Below are positions 1 through 12,000 of a DNA stretch of 64,000 nt, piece after piece; position 1 is the stretch's first letter, and each line of letters begins with the position of its first letter. A program made the position numbers and the translations under genes. The stretch is from Apricaphanius iberus. Its lineage: Eukaryota > Chordata > Actinopteri > Cyprinodontiformes > Aphaniidae. The notes under the pieces were generated by a model. It had not been told where the DNA came from. It ran no database searches and saw only the letters and a list, made by a program, of their open reading frames with translations. The DNA is taken from positions 2,046,001-2,110,000 of the forward strand of contig JAPXFQ010002904.1 of NCBI GenBank assembly GCA_028564705.1, in the 5' to 3' direction.

Positions 1-3000
1 AAACAGAGATAAACACAGATGGAATCTTTAAAACTAAAATCCAGGAGACCATCACTCTGTCAGACACACATGATGGATACAACATCAACTGTTCTGCCAG
101 ATATCATGTAAAAGGAGGAAACAAGACAGCAGATACAGAAATGACCCTCAGTGTTTCATGTAAGTGATCCTGTCAGCAGGTCAAGGTTCAGCCTATTCTG
201 ATCAATAAGGTTAATGTGTGTCCCATTTTCCTCAGATGCTCCTAAAGACACCTCAGCATCCATCAATCCATCAGGTTTGTTGTCAGAAGGTAGCTGGGTG
301 GAGCTGAGCTGCTCCAGCAGAGCCAAGCCTCCTCCCAGCTTCACCTGGTTCAGGAACAGCAAACATGGAGCCATAAATGTTTCTGTGGGGCAGGTCTACA
401 GCTTCAATGCTACAGAGGGAGGAGAGTATTACTGTGTGGCTACAAATGATCTGGGTAAAGACAGATCATCTGGGATCTATGTTAGCTTTAAAGGTAAATA
501 TTTCACTGCACTGAATCTTGTGGGATTTTTGTTCAAGGTATTTTTTTTTACTGAAAAATGTCATGTTTCTTTTCAGCTGATAATTATTTTTATCAGATTA
601 TACTTTTATTACCTTTATTTAACTACACTGAATCTTGCCAAAATGTTTAAAATCACCCTTCCAACAATATACATTTCTATTTGATTATGTTTATGTTTAT
701 TTAAAAACAGACAGACTCCTTGTGCCAATCACAGTGGGAATATCAGTGGCCATCCTCCTTGTTATTTGCCTATTTGTGTCTGTTTGGTAAGTATCACAGT
801 GAAAATGTTACACAATGAAAATACAGCTTTGTTCAAAATTAACAGTGTATGTAAAACAAATTAAGTAAAACGGTTATAATAGCATTTCATTTCTTACATT
901 ATTTTGGACTTTGAATAGTGCACTTCCAATTGAAAAAACAAAATTTAAGTTTAGTGTATATACTGTTTCCCTCTCTACTGTTTTTAACATTAGGCTGTTA
1001 AAAAAAGCTGGATTTTTTTTTGCTTTTATTTACATAATGCTTGAATACATCAATGTCCTCTGAATAACTGAATTCATCTTAGTGGACCTCCTTTTCATCC
1101 ATGTGGCATGCAGTTGCTCAAATTCTGACAGCACAGAAAAGGCATTCCATTGTTTCACCGTATTTTTGTTTTGTTTTATCTCTTAAAAAGCTTTAGTGAT
1201 GTAATCTCAAAAATTTTGTACTGGATTTCGATCAGTAGGTTTGGTTGGCATCTTCATCATATGTATGTTGCTGGTCTGTCTCACAGTAGCAAGAGAAATG
1301 CTGCTCTCTTTTTGGTGTGTTATGGGTTATCTTGTCAGGGCACCCATTTCTTTTCAGCTCATGAAAAACATGACTTTTTCAAATTTTTTAATTTTTTGAA
1401 ACTGATGCATGACTCCTTGTTTGTGATAAATATGCTTGAAACCATAGTCACTGTCTTTTCAGTGCTTTCATTCAGGGTTTTAGGATAGTCCAAGAAGATG
1501 ACAGAAACCTCTGGATTTAAAGAAAAAATAGTCCATGATTTCTCTTTGGGCCTTTAAATGTGTTCTTTGTAAACTTTTAAGGTGATTCCATTTTATTAAA
1601 TGATGGTAGGTGTAATTTTAGCATCATACAGCAGTTACAGTACTAACCGGCAACTCTGGATCTTCATTGCCAGTCTAAAGTAAAGGTGCTGTCTATTTGC
1701 CACTTTGTTTTAATCCATTGCAGTGACAGTTTTGCTCATTGTTCTGAGTCTGGTTTTAAAGCTTTGAGAAGATTTAAGCTGTATAGTCTATCAGTTTCTG
1801 TTTTACTTAATATGTTTTTCTCTCTCCAGTCAGCTTTTATTATTCAAAGTTGACAGTTCCTCTTAATTTGAGAGTAATGTACTATAATTAGCTTGTACAA
1901 ATGCAGCATCTGGACTTTTTACTGAGTTGGTTTTCTGTGTCTGCACATTTAATGCTTTTGCTACTAAATTTAATACAATGGGGAGCCTAATTAGTCTCCT
2001 CCCCTTCCAGTCGGCCTGTGTGTCCCCAAACCAAAAAAAGTATGAATGGAGCGATAAAAGTTATTTTCTGGTCTGCTTTGTCTTACGTTCTAAATCACAC
2101 ATATGTTGTACTTTGATCTAAATGATAATTAATTATGTACATTTCGAATGTGTTTGTCCAGTAATTTGGGATGTATTTGATTGTAAAGATCCATCCATCC
2201 ATTTTCTTAACCGCTTAATCCTTTATGGGTCGCGGGGGTGCTGGTGCCTATCTCCAGCTGTCAACGGGCGAGAGGCGGGGTACACCCTGGACAGGTCGCC
2301 AGTCCATCACAGGTGATTGTAAAGATTCGCATTTAAAATGCCTACAAATCAGAAGTCGCATATATGACGCCATTTGGCTAAAAGGAGCTAGCACTAGCTA
2401 TAGTAAGTAAAACACTCACCTAGAGCTTGTAGAGCTTCTCCTCCATGCTGGCTCTCACTCCACCGACTGTTTTACCCCCGACATAGCTGCCACTTTCCAC
2501 ACAGTCAGGTTTATAGTGCTTTTCTTAGTGTTTAATGCTCTTTTCTTCGTCCTGGAGATTACAACCCTCACTCTCCTTCTTATGCAGAGGTAGTCCGCTA
2601 AACATTTTTACACAAAACCTAATGTAACTTTTGCCTCCGGTCGAAAATCTACATTTTCTCTGCACCAAAATTTGTTTTTAAAATTCACGGACATCATATG
2701 CTCGATCCACGGCGCATTTCATACTGGATCAGAAATAACTTTCATCACTCTATTGACTCTCATTCATCTTTTTTGGCAGTCGGGGACCCATGGACCGGGA
2801 GTAGAAGGGCGTGACGTAGGCTCCCCATTGTAATAATATTAATAGTAAGTAACATTTAAAATAATGAGTCTATTATCTATTGATCAATTGATTAATCTGG
2901 ATATTGATGTTGAGCTGTTATTGTTTGACCACAGCTGTGACTCACATTGACGTTTAAGATGAACCTTTGGTCCAGGAGACATTAACAGCAATGAAACAAT

Positions 3001-6000
3001 CTTTAACAAGGGCATCAGTTTGTTTTTAAAAGGGCTGGGGACGATAACCATAAACCTGAGTGTAGTTTGAAGATTGCTGGGGACAATCATCATTAACTAT
3101 TTATAGCCTAGTATTACTCTGTTTCACGTTTCATTCCAAAAGTGCTTGAGTGTATACACAGGTGTTGAAAATTACATCTTTATTCAATTAATAACAGTTC
3201 AAAGCCAGATGATTACGTTTTTTGTTTTTCAAATGGCAAACATTAAAACCGACATATAGAACATTGGTCGCGAATATGTATTCTCCCCAGAAGAAAGTGT
3301 GCAACAATCAAACACGTTACCTTTTCTGCCTTTGCTGTTGTTGCCCATTCTGTGTTAAGAAACTTCAACTTTAACTTACAGTTTAGAATCCTGCAATAGA
3401 ACATGCAGCTGATCCGCTGTTTCAGGTGGACTATCAAATCTCTCTCTGGGAGTGCTGGATGCCGATACAGTGAAAATGTTCTGCATTCAGTGCAAAGTGG
3501 GGGGGATTTTCTGGCATGCTCTCTCCACACAAAGGAAAAAAATAGTTTGGGGAGTCTTAAACAACCAAAAGTGTTACATTAATATTTCTTCACCCATCCA
3601 CAGTAAAGAAACTTCTGCCAGACCAATGACATTAAGATTTTTTTTTCCATCCAAAAAAAACAGTACCTGCAACATTGCAGGACTCTGCAGTGGACATATT
3701 TGGAGCGGACTAGGAGGCATTTTTTTCCTTGACGGCAGCATCTGGGAAAAAATAAAACATGATTGCATAAGGATGTGGATCGGAGTGATTCAAATAATAG
3801 TCCTTTTATATAGGATATGTGGAAATTGTGTTGGGAGATCAAGTTGCTGTTAGATCTTTTCTGATATAGAATTTCAACGTTGTTCACACCGGCCGCCCAC
3901 ATGAAAAAATGCATATTTCTCATCAGCGGGTGACAAGAGCTTCTACTCTGCTATTGTTTATTCAGAGCTATTTTTTCATAATAGGTAAGTAAATAACCTC
4001 ATAAAATAATTACACAATGTTTGTGTGACCAGGAAGTGTGTACACTTCTTTAATTTATCCTTTGTCGAGACATGCACACAGCTAGAGAGAGAATGTGTGG
4101 TATTCAAGATTCTAGTGTAGATATATAATTGAAATACACATATTTGCTTATCTACTCTTCACATTTAATAAATTGATTTTCTCTTCCTGTTTCCCAATGC
4201 GAGTAGACAGGAGAAGAACTCTCTGTATCATCTCTATAGTCTGTGTAGATCCACAAATATGATCGCATTCATCATCGGCAGTACTTTACTTTGAAAAATT
4301 GCTTTTATTTTCATAATTGACTCATATAAATTGCAGCTCACACAAAAAAATAGACCAGACGCTGAAACGATTGCTCCAATGGCGCTCAGCGTCTGGTGTG
4401 AACCAGACTTCAGGTTTGGTGGGGACAGGTTTGGTGGGAACCTGTCAATCATAAAAAGTGCTGGGGACATGTCCCCGATATCCCTGGTTAAAAGGATGGC
4501 TATGATCATCAATAGTCTGGGTTGTCAAATCAAACTACATCTCTGTTTTTCTAACAATACCTTGATAAGTATCGGGAGCCATGAATATTTAAAGAACATC
4601 CGGTGTTGGGATTCACAGGTTGTGTGCTGTGAATTAGGGTTTTCAACAGGCTGTGTGTTTTTTGTGTGTTTTTTTTTTTTTTTTTTTTTTTACCCCTCTG
4701 TAGGGTGTGACACGGAAGTACCAGCTGGACCTAATCCTATGTCTTCAAGGTGGAGTTTAAAAGACGAGCGATTACCCGAGACTGACACCAGATGGTTTAC
4801 TCATCTTGAGTGGTAACAGGCCTCTGACTTTGTGCTCTCAAAGCAACTAGTATTATTCTTGAATCAATAATTACCTCCTTGTCATTCCCCTTGCAGATCA
4901 TGGTCTCCTAGATGAGTCCACTGGGTTCCTCCTTCAGTCCTCCAACTCTTCCAGAATTCAAGTACTCTCCTTTGGTCAGTCACCATTCACCTGCTCCTTC
5001 CATCACCAACAGGAAAACTCACCTGCTCTCAATCAGCTGGGCACCTTCCTGCCTGTCCACCCTTCAACACTTCCACGCCTGCAGCAGGAAAAACACTGGA
5101 TTAACCATAACCTCACATACCTCCGTCCTGCTAACCTCAGCTGCTGGATCAGTAAACTCACCACCTCAGCCTCTTACTTCCTCCAGGTCACCTAATCAGT
5201 CAATAACCACTTGCCTGTTCGCCTCGGATCTCCTGCTCCTGTTCCTTCTGTGAGGTTCTGTGTTTGTGCATCTGCTGTGAGTCATCTGTTGCAGGGAGGA
5301 GCTGCTGCACAGGCTGATTGCACTCACCTGTTTCCAATCAGGCCTTTGGTGTCCCTGGGCTTCTTAAGGAGCTGGCTGACAACCATTCGGCGCCTGATGG
5401 TTGCCCTACCGGTACCTCCAAGCCTTTGTTCTCCAGGTATTTCTCCCGAGATTGTTCCCAAGTGAGCTCCAGTGATCCCCTGTGCTCTTTGTGTTTCCCA
5501 GGTTTTTTTTACTGAGGATTCTCTTGATCCAGCCAGTCTCCAGTAAGGCTTCCAAGTTCTGTGTCACTCTCTCAAGTGGATGGTTGTCGATTGCAAACCA
5601 GCTTCTGTGCAGTTTTCCACCTGCCTGCCCGCTCTCAGCCACGCTGCCTCCTCCTTGCTACCTTCCACTGGACCTCGGCAGCCTCTGACTCCGCTCAGCA
5701 GATCCCACTTACCTCCCCGGAAACTGGAAATCGACTCAGATCTGTGAGTACCACCACTCTTAAGGATTCAGTTAATTCCCATCCGTCAACGACCTTCTCT
5801 AACCTCATCTCTCCGTTCCCAGACGCCCAGCAGTTCCTGCTGTCCCTAGCTGATCCTTTTTGTTTGATTAATAAAAACATTGTTCTGTGGTCCGAGTGTG
5901 GTTCTGCATGTGGGTCCGGAGGTTAGACAGGAACATGACAGAATCATCAGGCCAGTCTGACCCAGCAGAACCGCCTCGTAGTCCAAGATCCGATCCTGGC

Positions 6001-9000
6001 CCGATTCTGGTCAAACATGAATCCATGCTACATTCCCTTTGTTACCAACAGAACTATACTTCCCAGCGTTTGGACCAGTTATCCGCAGTCTTGGAGGAGA
6101 TCAACCGGAAGCTGTCGCCCCAGGTTCAGCCACCCTTAGTTGGCGCACCCGCTGATCCACCAGCTACCCCACCTTCACATCCCCGCTTTTGAGACGCCGC
6201 CTCGCCTACCCCAGAAAACTTCTCGGGGGAGATCGGTAAGAGTGGAGGTTTCCTACTGCAATGCTCCCTAGTGTTTTGTCGTTCCCCTCACTCCTTCGTG
6301 GATGACGCATCCAAGATTTCCTATATAATTGGCTTGCTCAGAGATCGGGCCCTCAGCTGGGCCGAATCTAAGTATACTTATTCCTCCATCTTAAATACTT
6401 CATTTAAAGACTTTGTTTCTGATTTTGAGCAGACTTTTGGCTACAAAAGCACTGAGACAGAAATCACCCGTAAACTGTGGAATCTAAAGCAAGGGCGCGA
6501 TTCGGTGGCTGAGTTCGCCATCGGTTTCCGCACGTTAGCTGCGTCATCTGGCTGGAACGCCCAGGCTCTCAAAGGTGCTTTCCTAAATGCTCTAAATGAT
6601 CAATTAAATGACTTTTTGGCCTTCCAAGACGAACCTGGAACACTAGAAGACTTTATAGCGCTAGCCATCAGACTGGACAACCGCATAAAGGAGCGAGCCC
6701 GTGAACGCACGTATGAACGCTCTTCTGTGGGTTTGTTTCCCGAATCTCAGTCGTCCTCCACCCTGCCCACCAGCCTATCGTGTCAGCCCCCAGAAGAACC
6801 TATGCAGATAAGGGGGGCCAGACTATCCCCCGAGGAGCGCCAGCTGCGTATGGAAGCCCGGGCGTGCCTATATTGCGGGAAGGCCGGTCACTTCATTGCA
6901 TCCTGTCCTTCTGGCCCAAAAGGGGTAGTCCGCCGGTAGATGTGGGATTACAGGCGGACGGACCCCTTAGAAAGAAATCCCGCATGCGTTTGCCGGTAAA
7001 ATTACTCTTCTCTACAAGATCTTTTCAGACCCAGGCATTAGTGGACTCCGGTTGTGAGCAAAACCTGATTGACTCCTGCCTTGCCAGACAACTTGGCCTC
7101 CAGTTAAAGCCTCTGGGTGCTCGTATCCTCGGGTTACCCTTGGTTGGAGAAACACAACCCTCATTTGAACTGGAAAGAGGACCGGATCAACTCTTGGAGT
7201 CTGCACTGCCTATCAGCCTGTTTACGGTCCGCAGTGGCCTCCCATACACCTGCCAGTCCTTCCCCTCCGCAGGAACCGCCGGATCTCTCTAAGGTACCAC
7301 CTGATTATCTGGACCTGCAAGAGGTTTTTAGCAAGGCTAAGGCTCTGTCATTACCCCCTCACCGGCCTTATGACTGTGCCATAGAGTTTTTTCCTGGGGC
7401 TCCCTTACCCTCCAGCCATCTCTATAACCTGTCTCGTCCAGAGCATGAGTGTATGGAGAAATACATAACTGGGTCCCTTTCGGCAGGAATCATCCGTAGA
7501 TCCACGTCCCCGCTAGGGGCAGGTTTTTTCTTTGTTGCCAAGAAGGATGGCAGTTTACGTCCTTGCATTGATTACAGGGGTTTGAATAATATCACCATCA
7601 AGAACAAATACCCGCTACCACTACTCACCTCGGCTTTTGAGCCACTCCAGGGTTCCACCATCTTTACTAAGCTGGATCTGCGTAATGCTTATCACCTGGT
7701 CCGGATCAGAGAAGGGGACGAGTGGAAGACTGCGTTCAAGACCCCGCTGGGACATTTTGAATATTTAGTCATGCCTTTCGGCTTGACAAACGCTCCAGCA
7801 GTTTTCCAGGCATTAATCAATGACGTCCTCTGAGATTTTCTTAATCAGTTTGTGTTTGTCTATTTGGACGATATCCTTATTTTCTCCTCTTCTCTCTCAG
7901 AGCACAAGCTACATGTCTGTCTGGTCCTACAGAGGCTTCTCCAGAATCGCCTGTTTGTCAAAGCGGAGAAGTGTGAATTCCATGTGCCATCTGTCTCATT
8001 TCTAGGCTACATCATCGAGAGCGGGCAGGTGAAGCCGGATCCTCAGAAGATCCAAGCTGTTGCTGAGTGGCCAACCCCTTCATCCCGGAAACAGCTCCAG
8101 AGATTTTTGGGATTTGCAAACTTCTACCGCCGCTTCATTCGAAATTTCAGTCAGACCGCTGCACCGCTTACGCCACTCACGTCCACTAAGAGATCGTTCC
8201 GTTGGACCCCCGAGGCTGGACAAGCATTCCACAAGTTAAAGGAGAGGTTCGTCAACGCCCCCATCCTCTCTCAGCCCGAGACCTCCAAGCAGTTTAAATG
8301 CTTCCTACTCAGGGGTGGGAGCGGTGCTGTCCCAGGTTAGTGAAAAGGATGATAAGCTACACCCGTGCGCTTTCTTTTCTCGACGTTTGTCTCCCTCAGA
8401 GCGCAACTATGACATTGGGGATTGGCGCTACATCCCATCATTGTATGGACGGACCATAAGAATCTGGCTTACCTCCAGGAGGCCAAGCGGCTCAACCCTC
8501 GCCAGTCCAGGTGGTCCCTATTCTTTTCCCGTTTTAATTTTATTATCTCCTATCGACCTGGCTCTAAGAACTCAAAACCGGATGCCTTGTCCAGACAGTT
8601 TTCCCCCGAGGATGATAGGGCGCCTGCTACCATCCTCCCTCCCTCCTGTGTTGTGGGTGCTGTTACCTGGGACGTCCTGGAAGCTATTCACGAGGCACTG
8701 CAGCGCGAGCCCGATCCAGGCTCGGGTCCTAAGAACCGCACTTTTGTGCCTTCTGCCGTTCGTTCTCGCCTGATTCAATGGTTTCATTCTGCCCCATTCT
8801 CCTGCCATCCTGGGGTCAACAGAACGGTTTCCCTTCTCCGTCGGACCTTTTGGTGGCCCACGCTCTTCAGAGATGTTAAGGACTATGTTTTGGCCTGCCA
8901 GACCTGTGCCCGTAACAAGTCCAGCTCACAACCCCCCCCATGGGTTGCTCCAACCACTGGCAGTTCTGTCCCGCCCCTGGTCACATGTGGCCTTGGACTT

Positions 9001-12000
9001 TGTTACTGGGCTACCGGTATCCAATGGGTGTTCTGTTATCTTGACCATAGTTGACCGGTTCTCCAAGGCCTGCCATTTGGTTCCGCTCAAACAACTACCT
9101 ACCGCCCTGGAAACGGCCCATCTTCTCGTGAAGCACGTTTTCCGACTGCATGGCCTTCCCGCTGAGATCCTGTCCGATAGGGGCCCTCAGTTTACCTCGG
9201 CAGTCTGGAAGGATTTTTGTGGAGCTTTGGGCGCTAGAGTGGCTCTGAGCTCGGGGTTTCACCCCCAAACCAATGGGCAGACTGAGCGGATGAACCAGGA
9301 GCTTGAGTCTGCTCTCCGCTGTCTTTGCTCCTCCAACCCTTCCTCTTGGAGCACACAGCTGGCATGGGTGGAGTATGCCCACAACAGTCACGTTTCCTCC
9401 TCTACTGGCTTTTCCCCTTTTGAGGTCTCCCTGGGTTACCAACCTCCTCTGTTTCCCTCAGATCAGCTTCAGGCCGCTGTCCCCTCTGTTCGCTCGCATC
9501 TTTCCCGTTGTAAGAAGATCTGGTCCGACACGGTCACCGCCCTCCATCGTGCTTCTGACAGGCTTGCCCGCTTTGCCAATCGCAGGCGGTTCCCTGCTCC
9601 GCGGTATACACCCGGTCAGAAGGTTTGGCTCTCGACTCGGGACATACGCTTGATGAACCTAAACAGGAAGTTGGCTCCCCGGTTTATTGGCCCCTATGAG
9701 ATAGAGAAGGTTCTAAGTCCCTCTGCTGTCCGTCTAAAGTTGCCCCCTAGTTTGAGGATGCATCCTGTTTTTCATGTCTCCCTTGTTAAACCTGTGCGCT
9801 TTAGTTCCCTTTGTCCGCAGCCGGACCCCCCTCCACCCCCCCGCATTGTTGATGGTTCATCTGAGACATTCTGGTCCGGCGGATAATGGACAAACGATCG
9901 CCGAGGCCGGGGTTCCAATACCACGTTGAATGGAGGAGGGTACGGCCCGTGAAGACCGCTCTTGGGTTCCTCGTTCTTTTATCATGGATAGCTCTTTGGT
10001 TAGGGATTTTGAGGCCTCTTGTTCGGCTGGTGTTTCCTCGCCGCCAGGTGGCGGCCGTTAAAGGGGGGGGGGTAATGTGAGGTTCTGTGTTTGTGCATCT
10101 GCTGTGAGTCATCTGTTGCAGGGAGGATCTGTGGTGAGGAGCTGCTGCGCAGGCTGATTGCACTCACCTGTTTCCAATTAGGCCTTTGGTGCCCCTGGGC
10201 TTCTTAAGGAGCTGGCTGACAACCATTCGGGCGCCTGATGTTTCTGCCCCTACCGGTTCCAAGCCTTTGTTCTCCGGGTATTTCTCCCGAGATTGTTCCG
10301 CAAGTGAGCTCCAGTGATCCCCTGCTCTTTGTGTTTTCCCAGTTTTTTACTGAGATTCTCTTGATCCAGCCAGTGCACCGAGTAAGGGCTTCCAAGTTCT
10401 GTGTCACTCTCTCAAGTGGATGGTTGTCGATTGCAAACCAGCTTCTGTGCAGTTTTCCACCTGCCTGCCCGCTCTCAGCCACGCCGCCTCCTCCTTGCTA
10501 CCTTCCACTGGACCTCGGCAGCCTCTGACTCCGCTCAGCAGATCTCACTTACCTCCCCGGGAATTGGAAATCGACTCAGATCTGTGAGTACCACCACTCT
10601 TAAGGATTCAGTTAATTCCCATCCGTCAACGACCTTCTCTAACCTCATCTCTCCGTTCCCAGACGCCCAGCAGTTCCTGCTGTCCCCATTGTTTGATTAA
10701 TAAAAACATTGTTCTGTGGTCCGAGTGTGGTTCTGCATGTGGGTCCGGAGGTTAGACAGGAACATGACACCTTCTGACAATGTCCTTCAACTTCCTAATT
10801 AATTCATTAAACTGTTAAAACCTCCTTAAGTGGTCTGTAGTTGTTGCTGCTTCAGAGTAAAAAAAATGTTAATCATGGCCCTCACACAGTTAGACAAATT
10901 GTGTAAAACATGGGTAAAACACTCTGTTCTCATAATTTAGCAAGAACTGGGATGAATGAACCACGTCTAACTGAATTAGATGTAAAACACAGCAGCCTAA
11001 TGGACTAACATCACAGTAAGAGTCCCTATGATATATTCTTACAGTCTAAAAAAAATATACATTACCTACCAACTAATTTTAGCTCAGGTAATATTTGTTG
11101 TCAAGAAATGTCATCACCTCACAACTGAACTGATAAGAAAGCAACTTCACTGTCACTGAAATTGATTTGTTGCCATACATTGCTTTATATATGTAATAGT
11201 TTTCAGCTACAGAACATTTCAAATTCTAGAGACAATTTGAAATTGAGACAATTGAATTAAAAGGTAAAACATTAAATCATTCAAAAATGAAACATGCTTC
11301 AGTGAATTTGTGGAGAACACTTTCAGTTGACTAGTTTTCATTTTTAGTTTTTCCATGGTGCTTTGTTATTGGACAGTATAGTTCTGATATTAAATAGCCA
11401 CAACCAAACTGATACGTGTCACTTGAATAAAATAAAAAAGTAGCTTTGTTTGTACATACTCTTTATGTCCACTTTGTATATTGCTGAAACGTTCTCTTTC
11501 ACTAATTGTTTGGTTTGACCAACATTCCCCATCATCTGGATTTTAATCAAATACTATGATATTGACGCTATTTTCAGATTAATCTTGACTCTCTTCAGAT
11601 TTTTTTGTTGTCACCCGAAAGCCATCAGTTATTCTGACAGCTTTGTAATGTCTTCCAGGTGCTTTAAGTTCAAACATTCGACTCATCAACAGACTCAGGT
11701 GAGGAAAACTTCAAACCTTTTGTGACTACATAAGCAGGAGAATGCATGCAGTTAAAAGCAGATATTTACATATATTGCTTCCCCCCCCCCATTACTATGA
11801 AATATCAAATCAGAGTAAAGCTCAAGGACTAACATTTTTTGTATTTGTGCAATGTCAGAATAAAAAGAGAGGATAGTTATTTATCTTTTAGAGACTTTTA
11901 TCAAATTAAAAATATTCTTTTGTGTCCTAAAACAAAAGAAAACCCCATGTGATTCGATTCTAAGCTTAGAGAACAACTCATCACCAAAAAACCTATTTTG

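Larger units (their letters stand above)
5249..10769 (+). mobile_element. Ty3/gypsy chromovirus (sushi/Tf1-like), degenerate
   Basis: Complete element with two LTRs (5249-5940 and 10076-10769), a 5-bp target duplication CCTTC (5244-5248 and 10770-10774), a polypurine tract, and gag then pol in the order protease, reverse transcriptase, RNase H, integrase, chromodomain. That order and the chromodomain define chromoviruses. It lies in sense orientation in gene 1's transmembrane-to-tail intron. Several frameshifts, stops and deletions make this copy non-coding. The LTRs are highly similar apart from small indels, so the insertion is not ancient. There is no env. Confidence 0.92.

Noticed and set aside
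5939..5960. tRNA-type primer-binding site after the 5' LTR
   Set aside because: No complement to a usual tRNA 3' end could be recognised; the self-priming match is better.
9095..9442. 115-codon minus-strand frame
   Set aside because: Antisense of the chromovirus integrase.
2834..11658. Additional gene 1 exons inside the large intron
   Set aside because: No phase-compatible exon with Ig or tail features was seen; the flanking exons already join in phase.
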